A stretch of 64,000 bases of DNA. Source: Prolixibacteraceae bacterium (GTDB lineage: Bacteria; Bacteroidota; Bacteroidia; Bacteroidales; Prolixibacteraceae). Made by a program: the position numbers and the translations under genes. Shown piece after piece: positions 1 to 8,981 of this stretch. Numbering within the stretch: position 1 is the first letter of the stretch; every line of letters begins with the position of its first letter. The notes under the pieces are model-generated. The model was given only the letters and a program-made list of their open reading frames with translations, did no database searches and was not told the origin of the DNA. The DNA lies in the NCBI GenBank assembly GCA_019856515.1, contig CP082230.1:5084001-5148000 (forward strand), read 5' to 3'.

Positions 1-1
1 C

Positions 2-199
2 AATTATTTAACTGATGGCGTTAATGCATTTTTGGTTGAACCTGATAATAATATTCTTTTTGCAAAAAAAATGATGTGGATTTTTGAAAATTATGAACTT
101 GCTAAGAAGATAGGTTGTAATGGAAAAAAAATAGCAAAGACTACCTTTTCATATAAATCTAAATCAAAGGACTTTTTTGATTTCTTAACGAAGCTTTAG
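2..199 (+). CDS. C-terminal end of a glycosyltransferase (partial)
   Basis: An open frame enters from the left edge and stops at TAG 197-199, giving 65 visible residues. It begins with TDGVNAFLVEPDN, which resembles the 'DG.NG.LV...D' segment near the end of GT4 (GT-B) glycosyltransferases, and is followed by a helical tail (FENYELAKKIGCNGKKIAK) of the type found after the nucleotide-sugar-binding domain. The active-site EX7E motif would lie upstream, outside the window. The next gene starts 3 bases after the stop, so it is probably co-transcribed with the polysaccharide cluster. The family assignment is moderate; donor and acceptor cannot be judged. Confidence 0.6.
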   Translation, partial: NYLTDGVNAFLVEPDNNILFAKKMMWIFENYELAKKIGCNGKKIAKTTFSYKSKSKDFFDFLTKL

Positions 200-202
200 T
201 AT

Positions 203-1222
203 ATGTTTAAAGATAAAACCTTATTAATTACTGGTGGGACAGGTTCTTTTGGTAATGCTGTTCTAAATAGATTCCTCGATACAGATATTAAAGAGATTCG
301 CATTTTCTCTCGAGATGAAAAAAAGCAGCATGATATGCGAGTGGCATTAAATAATTCAAAGGTAAAATTTTATATTGGTAATGTTCGAGACTATAGAAGT
401 ATTGAATTGGCAATGCAAGGAGTGGATTACGTATTTCATGCAGCAGCTTTGAAACAAGTACCTTCCTGTGAATTTTTTCCATTAGAAGCTACTGAAACCA
501 ATGTTGTTGGTACGGATAATGTGATACGTTGTGCTGTAGCAAATAAAGTGAAACGAGTTATCTGTTTGAGCACAGATAAGGCTGCCTACCCAATTAATGC
601 TATGGGGATATCCAAGGCTCTGATGGAAAAAGTGGCTGTAGCAGCATCTCGTAATATTCCTGAAGGAGGAACAACTGTATGTCTGACACGCTATGGTAAT
701 GTGATGGCATCTAGAGGATCTGTGATCCCCCTTTTTGTGGATCAAATTCAAAATAATCAACCTTTGACTGTTACTGATCCAGAGATGACTCGTTACCTGA
801 TGAGCTTAGACGAAGCGGTAGATTTGGTTCTGTTTGCTTTTAAAAATGGAGAACAAGGGGATCTTTTTGTTCAAAAAGCTCCTGCTTCTACTGTTGGTGA
901 TTTAGCTCAAGCTGTGAAAGAACTTTTCAATTATAACCAAGATGTTAAGGTGATTGGGACACGTCATGGGGAGAAGTTGTATGAGACGCTATGTACTCGT
1001 GAAGAGATGGCAAAAGCTGAGGATTTAGGAGAGTTCTTTCGTATTCCAGCGGATAACAGAGATTTGAATTACAGGAAATATTTTGCGGATGGTGACCATA
1101 AAACATCTGCTTTGGAAGATTATAATTCCCATAATACGGATAGATTGAATATAGAAGGGGTAAAAGATAAATTATTGTCTCTGTCATTTGTTCAAGATGC
1201 CATTAACAATAAAGAGCAATAG
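203..1222 (+). CDS. capE: UDP-GlcNAc 4,6-dehydratase/5-epimerase, CapE/FnlA type
   Basis: This is a short, soluble extended SDR of 339 residues. The NAD(P)-binding GGTGSFG motif is at 11-17 and STDK at 123-126. The usual SDR Tyr-x-x-x-Lys is Met134-G-I-S-Lys138, the Met/Lys variant typical of CapE/PglF/WbpM enzymes. In the FnlA/WbjB/CapE pathway it converts UDP-GlcNAc to the 4-keto-6-deoxy-L-talo intermediate, the first step to UDP-L-FucNAc. The next two pathway enzymes follow (1226-2341 and 3154-4305), which makes this assignment firmer than for an isolated dehydratase. The ATG at 203 lies just after the stop of the preceding glycosyltransferase. The cytoplasmic location is inferred from the lack of membrane segments. 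Confidence 0.88.
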   Translation: MFKDKTLLITGGTGSFGNAVLNRFLDTDIKEIRIFSRDEKKQHDMRVALNNSKVKFYIGNVRDYRSIELAMQGVDYVFHAAALKQVPSCEFFPLEATETNVVGTDNVIRCAVANKVKRVICLSTDKAAYPINAMGISKALMEKVAVAASRNIPEGGTTVCLTRYGNVMASRGSVIPLFVDQIQNNQPLTVTDPEMTRYLMSLDEAVDLVLFAFKNGEQGDLFVQKAPASTVGDLAQAVKELFNYNQDVKVIGTRHGEKLYETLCTREEMAKAEDLGEFFRIPADNRDLNYRKYFADGDHKTSALEDYNSHNTDRLNIEGVKDKLLSLSFVQDAINNKEQ

Positions 1223-1225
1223 ATT

Positions 1226-2341
1226 ATGATAAAAATTGGTATTACAGGTCAAGCTGGTTTTGTTGGTACACATTTGTTTGAGACTTTAAAATTAAAAAAT
1301 GATGTGCAAACGATACCGTTCGAAGACAGCTTCTGGAACTCTAATGAGACCTTAGATGCTTTTGTTTCATCTTGTAATGTAATTGTACACCTGGCTGCAA
1401 TGAATCGTCATGAGAGTATGGAGGTATTATATAATACCAATGTACAACTTGTAAATGACCTTGTCGGTAGTTTGGAAAGATGTGACTCTAAAGCAAGAGT
1501 CCTTTTTTCATCTTCAATCCAAGAGACACGAGGAAATCTTTATGGGGACTCAAAAAAAGAAGGAAGACGACTGTTTAATGAGTGGGCTAATAGAACCGAA
1601 GGGTCTTTTGGTGGCTTATTAATCCCCAATGTATTTGGACCATTTGGACGACCAAATTATAATTCAGTCGTTGCAACTTTTTGTCATAAAATGACACATC
1701 ATGAAACGCCTACCATTATTCAAGATGGAGAGTTAAATCTTATATATGTAGGAGAATTGGTGGATGAGATATATCAACTTGCATGTGCTGAAACTGTTGT
1801 AGATTGCAAGGAGATTGCTGCGACTTCTACCATGAAAGTTTCTGAGATCTTATCTTTTCTTGAAGTGTGTCGAGCTGAGTATCTTGAGAAGGGAATAATT
1901 CCATCATTGATTTCTAATGTAGAAGTGCAGCTGTTTAATACTTTCCGTTGTGCAATGGATATCAAAGGTCACTATCCTGTGATGTTAACCAAACATACGG
2001 ATCCTCGAGGTTCTTTTGTAGAGACTATTCGTTTAGGTGTTGGTGGACAGGTGTCTTTTTCTACCACTGTTCCTGGAATAACAAGAGGAAATCACTTCCA
2101 TACGCGAAAGATTGAAAGATTCTGTGTGATTAAAGGTAAGGCACTGATTCAGTTACGTCGTATCGGAACGGATGAAGTCTTGGACTTTTATTTGGATGGA
2201 GAGAACCCTTCCTATGTAGATATGCCTATATGGTATACGCATAATATAAAAAATATTGGAGAAGAAGAGTTGTATACTATGTTTTGGATCAATGAGTTTT
2301 ATAATGAAAATGATCCTGATACATACTTCGAAGAAGTGTAA
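1226..2341 (+). CDS. capF: UDP-2-acetamido-2,6-dideoxy-hexulose reductase with cupin domain, CapF/WbjC/FnlB
   Basis: A two-domain protein of 371 residues. The N-terminal SDR domain (1 to about 240) has GITGQAGFVG at 5-14 and a Tyr106-x-x-x-Lys110 catalytic pair. The C-terminal cupin (about 250-371) has H290, H292, E297 and H339 placed as metal ligands. This SDR-cupin fusion is diagnostic of CapF, where the cupin epimerises and the SDR reduces the 4-keto sugar to UDP-6-deoxy-L-talNAc, the second step to UDP-L-FucNAc. The gene starts 3 bases after capE, so the two are translationally close. A repeat array begins 8 bases past its stop and separates it from the third pathway gene. Confidence 0.9.
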   Translation: MIKIGITGQAGFVGTHLFETLKLKNDVQTIPFEDSFWNSNETLDAFVSSCNVIVHLAAMNRHESMEVLYNTNVQLVNDLVGSLERCDSKARVLFSSSIQETRGNLYGDSKKEGRRLFNEWANRTEGSFGGLLIPNVFGPFGRPNYNSVVATFCHKMTHHETPTIIQDGELNLIYVGELVDEIYQLACAETVVDCKEIAATSTMKVSEILSFLEVCRAEYLEKGIIPSLISNVEVQLFNTFRCAMDIKGHYPVMLTKHTDPRGSFVETIRLGVGGQVSFSTTVPGITRGNHFHTRKIERFCVIKGKALIQLRRIGTDEVLDFYLDGENPSYVDMPIWYTHNIKNIGEEELYTMFWINEFYNENDPDTYFEEV

Positions 2342-2733
2342 GATGAATTAACCACTAAGGCACGAAGTCACGAAGATAGTTTGGCCACGGATTAGACGGA
2401 TTGGACAGATTTCCACGGATCTTTTTGTGGTTGAATCGTAGATAAAATTCCAAAGTACCACTAAGGCACAAAGACACAAAGGGAGGTTCCTACGGATTTT
2501 TATTTGTGCTACGTAGAAGCACGATACTCACGTCTTAAAAACAATATGGCCACGGATTAGACGGATTGGACAGATTTCCACGGATCTAATTTGTATTATT
2601 AACCTCAGATTCTACAGAATTGATATTTAACCACAGATCTAACAGACTAAACTGATTGTTACAGAACTAATTTGTATTATTAACCACAGATTTGACTTAA
2701 TTGTTGCTCAAACTTTGTAAATGATAGATTCTT
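2342..2733 (+). repeat. Intergenic degenerate repeat array A (forward orientation)
   Basis: It starts 8 bases after the capF stop with a copy of the CACGAAG module (AACCACTAAGGCACGAAG), then GCCACGGATTAGACGGATT copies near 2375 and 2550. A hairpin-type stretch, GTAGAAGCACGATACTCACG, lies near 2515. AACCACAGATCTAACAGACT-type copies (2625-2700) run up to the GxxExxY gene. All copies point rightward. The array interrupts an otherwise tightly packed operon. It has no coding potential of its own. Confidence 0.85.
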
Positions 2734-3096
2734 ATGTATTTTGATTTGACTCAGAAAATAATTAAATGCTATTATGAAGTTTATAATACTCTTGGATTTG
2801 GCTTCTTGGAGCAAGTTTATGAGAAGGCTTTGTTATATGAACTAAAGAGTTCTGGGTTATATGTGGAAGATCAAAAGAAAATTGAGGTATTTTATCAGAA
2901 ACAAAATGTCGGTGTGTATTATGCTGATTTAGTTGTTGAGAATAAAGTTATTATTGAGCTTAAAGCTGTTAAAAGATTGACACCTGAGTTTTCAGCTCAA
3001 TTATTGAATTATCTTAAGGCCACTAATTTTGACGTTGGCTTATTGATGAATTTTGGCGTTGAACCTGAATTTAAAAGATTAATTTGCGATTTTTGA
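2734..3096 (+). CDS. GxxExxY protein (PD-(D/E)XK nuclease-like)
   Basis: 120 residues carrying the name-giving motif G23-F-L-E26-Q-V-Y29. A PD-(D/E)XK-like core follows: D65 in YADLVVEN, then E75-L-K77 in IIELKAV, and Q89 in SAQLLNYL. The family (PDDEXK_3/TIGR04256) has no established biological role. The gene has nothing to do with FucNAc synthesis yet sits between capF and capG. It is flanked upstream by rightward repeats and downstream by a leftward copy (3097-3153), as though it and its repeats arrived together. Nuclease function is inferred from the motif only. Confidence 0.88.
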   Translation: MYFDLTQKIIKCYYEVYNTLGFGFLEQVYEKALLYELKSSGLYVEDQKKIEVFYQKQNVGVYYADLVVENKVIIELKAVKRLTPEFSAQLLNYLKATNFDVGLLMNFGVEPEFKRLICDF

Positions 3097-3153
3097 GTTA
3101 AATGTAATTTGTTTGATCTGTTCAAATCAGTCTAAATCTGTGGTGAGTTATTT
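3097..3153 (-). repeat. Inverted repeat copy closing the GxxExxY unit
   Basis: Read on the minus strand, 3113-3149 gives AACTCACCACAGATTTAGAC followed by TGATTTGAACAGATC. This is the same module as AACCACAGATTTGACTTAAT just upstream of the gene (2681-2700), in opposite orientation. The GxxExxY gene is therefore bracketed by inverted copies. The capG start codon follows immediately. Confidence 0.75.
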
Positions 3154-4305
3154 ATGAAATATATTATGAAGAAATTGAAAGTATTAACGGTGGTGGGGAC
3201 AAGGCCTGAGATAATTCGTTTATCTCAAGTGTTGTTGAAGTTAGATCAGACACCATCGATCGAACATATATTAGTGCATACAGGTCAGAATTATGACTAT
3301 GAATTGAATGAGGTTTTTTTTAAGGATTTGGGTTTGCGAAAACCGGATCACTTTTTGAATGCTGCAGGTGGTAATGCTACAACTACAGCAGGTCAAATAT
3401 TAATCAATATCGATCCCGTTCTAGAAGAGGTGAAACCAGATGCATTTTTAGTATTGGGGGATACCAATAGTTGTCTATGTGCTATTTCGGCAAAGAAAAG
3501 ACAAATTCCAATTTTCCATATGGAAGCTGGAAATCGCTGTTTTGATCAAAGAGTGCCAGAAGAGACTAATAGAAAGATTGTAGATCATGTCTCTGATATT
3601 AACCTTACGTATAGTAGTATCGCTCGTGAGTATCTTCTTCGAGAAGGAATACCTGCTGATAGAGTTATCAAAACCGGTTCTCCTATTTATGAAGTAGTTC
3701 ATGCATATAAAGAGCAGATTGAAAGTTCGAATATTCTTACTCGATTGGATCTCAATAAAGAAAAGTATTTCTTGGTGTCTGCACATAGGGAGGAAAATAT
3801 CAATTCCGATAATTTCTTGAAATTGGTTCTGGCATTAAATATTGTTGCAGAGACTTACGGATTGCCTATTATCATTTCCACTCACCCTAGAACAAGAAAT
3901 AAAATTCAAGAGTTGGGTGTGGAATTTAACCCAATGATTCAATTAATGAAGCCTATGGGGTTTCATGATTACAATCATCTTCAGATTAATGCTAAAGCAG
4001 TATTGTCGGATAGTGGTACTATTTCTGAAGAATCATCTATTATGAATTTTCCAGCACTGAATATTCGAGAGGCACATGAACGTCCTGAAGCCATGGAGGA
4101 AGCATCTGTTATGATGGTTGGGGTGAATCCCGAGCGAATCTTACAAGGGTTAGCTGTTCTAGATACTCAGAAACGAGACGATGAAAGAATTCTGCGTCCT
4201 GTGTATGACTACTCTATGCCTAATGTGTCAGATAAAGTAGTTCGAATTATTTTATCTTATACAGATTATGTTAATATTAATGTATGGAGAAGATATGAAA
4301 AGTAA
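3154..4305 (+). CDS. capG: UDP-N-acetyl-hexosamine 2-epimerase, CapG/WbjD/FnlC (WecB fold)
   Basis: 383 residues of the non-hydrolysing UDP-GlcNAc 2-epimerase (WecB/GT-B) fold. Visible landmarks are VVGTRPEIIRLSQV near the N-terminus, HTGQNYDYELNEVFF, VLGDTNS, HMEAGNRCFDQRVPEETNR, the substrate-contacting SAHREENI, and SDSGTISEESSIMNFPALN. After CapE and CapF, a WecB-like enzyme performs the final C2 epimerisation to UDP-L-FucNAc. A second in-frame ATG at 3166 (MKKLKVL) is an equally good start. Its 3' end overlaps the next gene by 11 bases. It is separated from capF by about 0.8 kb of repeats and the GxxExxY gene. Confidence 0.87.
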   Translation: MKYIMKKLKVLTVVGTRPEIIRLSQVLLKLDQTPSIEHILVHTGQNYDYELNEVFFKDLGLRKPDHFLNAAGGNATTTAGQILINIDPVLEEVKPDAFLVLGDTNSCLCAISAKKRQIPIFHMEAGNRCFDQRVPEETNRKIVDHVSDINLTYSSIAREYLLREGIPADRVIKTGSPIYEVVHAYKEQIESSNILTRLDLNKEKYFLVSAHREENINSDNFLKLVLALNIVAETYGLPIIISTHPRTRNKIQELGVEFNPMIQLMKPMGFHDYNHLQINAKAVLSDSGTISEESSIMNFPALNIREAHERPEAMEEASVMMVGVNPERILQGLAVLDTQKRDDERILRPVYDYSMPNVSDKVVRIILSYTDYVNINVWRRYEK

Positions 4306-5647
4306 TTTTCATGAAATATTGTTTAAGTGTGTTCCTGCATTTATTCAAAACGTGTTAATATCCATTAAGGGTTTAATTCAAAACAAGCAAAGGTATAAAG
4401 GTGTATATGAAAGATATCTTGATATATATTCTACGAGAGATAATACTGATTTAGAAATTAAGAATATACAAACTGATGAATTGATTGCTTTTGTTAACTA
4501 TGCATGTAAACATTCTTCATTTTATCGAAAACTATATAGTAACATTGATATTGCTGAGCTCGATATTGATAACATTGATATCTTACCTATAGTTACAAAA
4601 GAAGATCTCCGTAGAAATATTAAAGATGTTTATACTATTAAGTCAGGAATTCGGAGTTTTACTGGGGGAACTACAGGAAAGTCACTTGAAGTAATCTTTA
4701 CCAAAGAAGATTTTCAAAAAAGGATGGCCTATTTGGATGCCTTTAAGATTAAGTTAGGGTGTGACCCACATAATGCTCGTAAAGCAACATTTAGTGGAAG
4801 ACATTTTAGTTCGATTTATTTTTTTGATAGAAATGTATTCTGGCGAAATAATTTTGCTTATAATCAAAGACTCTATTCAACTTTTGAGTTAACCCCAGGT
4901 AATATTCCGCACTACATAAAGAATTTGAATGAGTATAAGCCTAATCAAATTAATGGATTTGTTTCTGCTATATACATACTATCAAAGTATATAAATGAAA
5001 AATCAATAGAATTGAAATTTGTTCCTGATGGTATTTTTACAACATCAGAGACATTGACAGAATTTCATAAAATAGAAATTGAAAGAGCATTTAATTGTAG
5101 AGTCTATAATCAATATGCTTCTGCAGAGGGTGCTCCATTCATTACTGAATGCTCGGAATATAGTTTGCATTATAACCTTGATACTGGAGTAATTGAAATG
5201 GACCCTGATTCAGGTGAAATTATTGTAACATCTTTTACAAGTCATGGTACTCCATTGATTCGTTATAAAATTGGCGATAAAATAAAAATGAGTGGGCGAA
5301 AATGTAATTGTGGCTCATGTCATCCTGTAGTTGATAGTATTGAAGGTCGTATGGTTGATTATTTACAGTCTCCTGAAGGGAAGGTTGTAAGTTCTAGTCA
5401 CATGTCAGATGTAATAAAAGGGATACCTAATTCAGTAATTAATGTCCAATTTGTTCAAGATAAGACCGATCATTTGAATATCAATCTTGTTGTGGATAAA
5501 AATGAATTTAAAGATTATCATAAAGAAAAAATAATAAATGCATTAATAGATCGGTTTGGAAAAGAAATGAAATATACATTTGGTTTCTTTTCATCTCTGC
5601 CACTTGAGAAAAGTGGTAAAATACCTTTTATAAAGTCACTATTATGA
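4295..5647 (+). CDS. CapK-like adenylate-forming enzyme (phenylacetate-CoA ligase family)
   Basis: I start at ATG 4295, preceded by GGAGAAG, rather than at the in-frame ATG 4268 inside capG; this gives 450 residues. The ATP-binding motif SFTGGTTGKS and an acyl-adenylate motif YASAEG are visible, followed by LIRYKIGDKIK, then a Cys cluster CNCGSCHPVVDSIEGR typical of PaaK/CapK proteins. ANL enzymes of this group activate a carboxylate as an acyl-AMP. CapK-like members occur in capsule clusters, but their substrates are largely unassigned. It overlaps capG by 11 bases and the CapA-like gene by 4, so the pair is clearly co-translated. A role in acylating or amidating a sugar is inference. Confidence 0.8.
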   Translation: MKSNFHEILFKCVPAFIQNVLISIKGLIQNKQRYKGVYERYLDIYSTRDNTDLEIKNIQTDELIAFVNYACKHSSFYRKLYSNIDIAELDIDNIDILPIVTKEDLRRNIKDVYTIKSGIRSFTGGTTGKSLEVIFTKEDFQKRMAYLDAFKIKLGCDPHNARKATFSGRHFSSIYFFDRNVFWRNNFAYNQRLYSTFELTPGNIPHYIKNLNEYKPNQINGFVSAIYILSKYINEKSIELKFVPDGIFTTSETLTEFHKIEIERAFNCRVYNQYASAEGAPFITECSEYSLHYNLDTGVIEMDPDSGEIIVTSFTSHGTPLIRYKIGDKIKMSGRKCNCGSCHPVVDSIEGRMVDYLQSPEGKVVSSSHMSDVIKGIPNSVINVQFVQDKTDHLNINLVVDKNEFKDYHKEKIINALIDRFGKEMKYTFGFFSSLPLEKSGKIPFIKSLL

Positions 5648-6717
5648 AAATAGCATTTTTAGGTGATTTAGCTCTGTTTGGTCGGTTTAACTATCTAGAC
5701 AATAAGAGTTTCTCCATTGAGTATTTTAAAGATGTATCTATTTATTTAAAGAAGTTTGACTATGTTGTTGCTAATTTAGAGACTCCATTAACTAATTATA
5801 CCAGAACTAGTGGCGTGAAATCAGCATATATTAAATCCATAGTTGAGAATGTCGAACTACTAAAGTATTTAGGTGTAAATATTGTAAATCTATCGAATAA
5901 TCATATACTAGATTATGGAGAAGATGGGCTAAAGGAATCCATTACAATTCTAGAACTAAATAATATAAAATATTTTGGAGTTTATGACAAAGAGTTAGAG
6001 GTCGAGAATATTTGTTTTAAAGCATATACGTGTTATTCAACAAATCCCTTAGGTGTTTCTGATGGTAATGATTCAATATTAGCTCCATTATCAAAGAAAC
6101 AGTTGTATTCAGATTTGTTTAAAATTCGAAATCGAGGTAAGATTCCTGTAATTTCTGCTCATTTTGGTTTAGAACATGTGAATAAACCTTCCTATGATCA
6201 TATCGATTTATTTACTGAATTAGCAGAAAAGACTGATTTTATTCTTTATGGTCATCATCCTCATGTATTACAGCCAATTGTTAAATATAAGAGTTCGATT
6301 CTGGCTTATAGTTTAGGTAATTTCTGTTTTGATGATGTTTATACAAACAAAAGTACTGAACCCTTAATTAAATTAAGTCAGAACAATAAGGAGTCTGTAA
6401 TTCTAGAGGTTGATTTTAATCAAAATAAAGGTTTTAATTTCATTTTAACTCCGATATATATAGGCAATGATTTTCTCGAATTACCTGCATCAAACAAAAT
6501 TCTTGATAAGGTGAAGGATTACAACCATGACCTTAAAATTGAAAGAAATGAATATACCTTACAAAGGACAAAGTTTCTCCGAATGTATTATAAGGAACGT
6601 AAAAAAAAGAGAGATTTAAATTGGTATTTAAAAAGGTTAAACTTTAAATCAATAAGAATGATACTAAATGCTCGTTTTAATCATAAAATGTATCTTAGAT
6701 CAATAATTGGAAAGTAA
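5644..6717 (+). CDS. capA: CapA-family metallophosphatase-like protein
   Basis: 357 residues with the CapA/PgsA (calcineurin-like) motif series: FLGDLALFGR at the N-terminus, VVANLETPLT, NLSNNHILDYGEDGL, ISAHFGLEH, and YGHHPHVLQPI followed by AYSLGNFCFDD. These supply the Asp, Asn and His metal ligands of the fold. In Bacillus, CapA acts in poly-gamma-glutamate capsule synthesis; in polysaccharide clusters its exact reaction is unknown. No signal peptide or membrane anchor is obvious, unlike PgsA. It overlaps its neighbours on both sides (4 bases with the CapK-like gene, 1 base with the epimerase), so it belongs to the operon. Confidence 0.85.
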   Translation: MKIAFLGDLALFGRFNYLDNKSFSIEYFKDVSIYLKKFDYVVANLETPLTNYTRTSGVKSAYIKSIVENVELLKYLGVNIVNLSNNHILDYGEDGLKESITILELNNIKYFGVYDKELEVENICFKAYTCYSTNPLGVSDGNDSILAPLSKKQLYSDLFKIRNRGKIPVISAHFGLEHVNKPSYDHIDLFTELAEKTDFILYGHHPHVLQPIVKYKSSILAYSLGNFCFDDVYTNKSTEPLIKLSQNNKESVILEVDFNQNKGFNFILTPIYIGNDFLELPASNKILDKVKDYNHDLKIERNEYTLQRTKFLRMYYKERKKKRDLNWYLKRLNFKSIRMILNARFNHKMYLRSIIGK

Positions 6718-7751
6718 TGTTTGGATATAAATTCTTAGTAACTGGCGGTGCTGGTTTTATTGGCTCAAATTTGATTGACTTCCTACTATCTCAAGGAGCT
6801 GCCGTTGTTTGTTTGGACAATTTTGCTACAGGAAAGAGAGAGAATCTTAATGATGCATCGAAAAACGATAGGTTTACATTGTATGAAGGAGATATTCGTA
6901 ATTATGAAGATTGTCAAAAAGCAGTAGTAGGATGTGATTATGTATTGCATCAGGCTGCTTTGGGAAGTGTTCCACGTTCTATTGAGGATCCAATGGCTTC
7001 GACAGATGTTAATATTGGTGGATTTGTAAAGATGCTTCATGCAGCAAAAGAGGCAGGAGTGAAACGATTTGTTTATGCCGCTTCATCTTCTACTTATGGT
7101 GATCATCCAGATATGCCAAAGGTTGAGCATAAGTTTGGGAATGCTCTTTCTCCTTATGCTATTACAAAGTATGTTGATGAGTTGTATGCACGCAATTTTG
7201 CAGATCTATATGGGATAGAGTGTATTGGATTGCGTTATTTCAATGTGTTTGGTCGTAGGCAGGATCCTAATGGGGCTTATGCTGCAGTGATTCCTAAATT
7301 TGTTAGTAGTTTGATAAATCATGAATCTCCCTATATTAATGGGGACGGAAGTTATTCTCGTGATTTTACCTATATCGATAATGTTGTCCAGGCTAATATA
7401 AAGGCAGCTACAACTCCTACGAAAGATATTGTTTGTCAAATGAGTTTATATGCAAACGAACAAACGATTGACTTCGATGCTTCTCGTCCTTTGAGTGAAG
7501 TGATTAATATTGCCTATGGTGAAAGAACGACGTTAAATGATCTTGTTGTGTATCTCAAGGAGGCTTTGAGTGCATATGATTCAAATATTCTTAACGTGCC
7601 GACTGTTTATCGAGAGACGCGTAATGGTGATATTCCACACTCTTTGGCATCTATAAAGAAAGCTTCGGCATTAATTGGTTATCACCCTGAATATAGTGTA
7701 AGAGAAGGTATCTTAGAAGCATGTGGATGGTACTATAAAAACCTAAAATAG
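6717..7751 (+). CDS. wbpP: UDP-GlcNAc C4-epimerase, WbpP/TviC type
   Basis: An extended SDR of 344 residues. GGAGFIGSN lies near residue 10, GDIRNYEDC follows, then SSSTYGDHP and the Tyr-x-x-x-Lys of SPYAITKYV. The family fingerprint LRYFNVFGRRQDPNGAYAA is also present. WbpP/TviC interconvert UDP-GlcNAc and UDP-GalNAc. The dehydrogenase gene next door (12 bases downstream) is of the WbpO/TviB type, the same pair that makes UDP-GalNAcA in Pseudomonas O6 and Vi antigen. The ATG overlaps the last base of the capA stop codon. Confidence in C4-epimerase is good; preference for the N-acetylated sugar rests on similarity to WbpP. Confidence 0.86.
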   Translation: MFGYKFLVTGGAGFIGSNLIDFLLSQGAAVVCLDNFATGKRENLNDASKNDRFTLYEGDIRNYEDCQKAVVGCDYVLHQAALGSVPRSIEDPMASTDVNIGGFVKMLHAAKEAGVKRFVYAASSSTYGDHPDMPKVEHKFGNALSPYAITKYVDELYARNFADLYGIECIGLRYFNVFGRRQDPNGAYAAVIPKFVSSLINHESPYINGDGSYSRDFTYIDNVVQANIKAATTPTKDIVCQMSLYANEQTIDFDASRPLSEVINIAYGERTTLNDLVVYLKEALSAYDSNILNVPTVYRETRNGDIPHSLASIKKASALIGYHPEYSVREGILEACGWYYKNLK

Positions 7752-7763
7752 AGTTCTTAATTT

Positions 7764-8981
7764 ATGAAAAAAATAGCAGTAATAGGATTAGGGTACGTTG
7801 GGTTACCTCTAGCAGTTGAATTTGGAAAGAAGTATCCTACTATAGGATTTGATATAAATATAGATCGTGTCACGGAATTACAAGAAGGAAAGGATCATAC
7901 TTTAGAGGTTACTGAGGATTACTTGCAAGAAGTTCTTTCTGGATCTAATGATAATGTTGGTATTTGTTTTTCTAGTAATATAGAGGATCTAAAAGAAGCA
8001 AACTTTTTTGTGGTGACAGTTCCTACTCCAACAGATAAACATCACCGTCCTGTGTTAACTCCTCTCGTAAAAGCATCAGAAACCGTTGGTGCTGTTTTGA
8101 AGAAAGGTGATATTGTGGTTTATGAATCAACAGTATATCCAGGTGTAACTGAGGATGAGTGTGTACCAGTATTAGAGAGAGTTTCTGGTTTAAAATATAA
8201 TGAGGATTTTTTTGTGGGATACTCGCCAGAAAGAATCAATCCTGGAGACAAGGAGCATACGGTAACTAAGATTAAAAAGGTAACCTCAGGATCTACACCT
8301 GAGATTGCAAAAGTAGTGGATGGAGTTTATAAAAGTGTGATTGTCGCTGGGACTCATCTTGCTGCTACTATTAAAGTAGCTGAAGCAGCAAAGGTGATTG
8401 AGAATTCACAAAGAGATATCAATATTGCCTTTGTGAATGAGTTACATAAGATATTTAACTTATTAGATATCAATACGTATGATGTTTTGGAGGCTGCTGG
8501 AACCAAATGGAACTTCTTGCCGTTTAAACCTGGAATGGTTGGGGGACACTGTATTGGAGTAGATCCATATTACTTAGCTCAAAAGGCGCAAGAAGTAGGA
8601 TATCATCCTGAGATTATCTTGGCTGGACGACGTATGAATGATGGTATGGGTCCATATTTTGCACATGACATTGTGAAGAAAATGATTCTAAACGATATCC
8701 CCGTTAAAGGAGCTAAAGTGCTTGTGTTAGGAATAACTTTCAAAGAGAATTGTCCTGATATTCGAAATACTAAAGTAGTAGATTTGATTCATACATTAGA
8801 GGAGTATGGTATTGATATATCTGTTTATGACCCTTGGGCTAATTGTGATGAAGTTCAGAGTGAATATGGGATTTTTTGTGAGAATGATATTGAGTCGATG
8901 AATTCAGATTATACAGTTTTAGCTGTAGCTCATAATGAGTTTAAGGATGTAGCTGTGGATTATTCGATCAAGCATATATGA
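7764..8981 (+). CDS. wbpO: UDP-N-acetyl-hexosamine 6-dehydrogenase, WbpO/TviB type
   Basis: 405 residues of the UDP-sugar dehydrogenase family. The NAD-binding [10 protein letters not shown] is at 8-17, VPTPTDKH near 86-93, [10 protein letters not shown] near 153-162, and the catalytic cysteine is C263 in [11 protein letters not shown]. The C-terminal UDP-binding domain carries [12 protein letters not shown]. It oxidises C6 of UDP-GalNAc (or UDP-GlcNAc) to the uronic acid with 2 NAD+. Paired with the upstream WbpP-like epimerase it most likely makes UDP-GalNAcA, putting a carboxylate on the glycan. Its stop overlaps the next glycosyltransferase start (ATGA). Confidence 0.88.
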   Translation: MKKIAVIGLGYVGLPLAVEFGKKYPTIGFDINIDRVTELQEGKDHTLEVTEDYLQEVLSGSNDNVGICFSSNIEDLKEANFFVVTVPTPTDKHHRPVLTPLVKASETVGAVLKKGDIVVYESTVYPGVTEDECVPVLERVSGLKYNEDFFVGYSPERINPGDKEHTVTKIKKVTSGSTPEIAKVVDGVYKSVIVAGTHLAATIKVAEAAKVIENSQRDINIAFVNELHKIFNLLDINTYDVLEAAGTKWNFLPFKPGMVGGHCIGVDPYYLAQKAQEVGYHPEIILAGRRMNDGMGPYFAHDIVKKMILNDIPVKGAKVLVLGITFKENCPDIRNTKVVDLIHTLEEYGIDISVYDPWANCDEVQSEYGIFCENDIESMNSDYTVLAVAHNEFKDVAVDYSIKHI

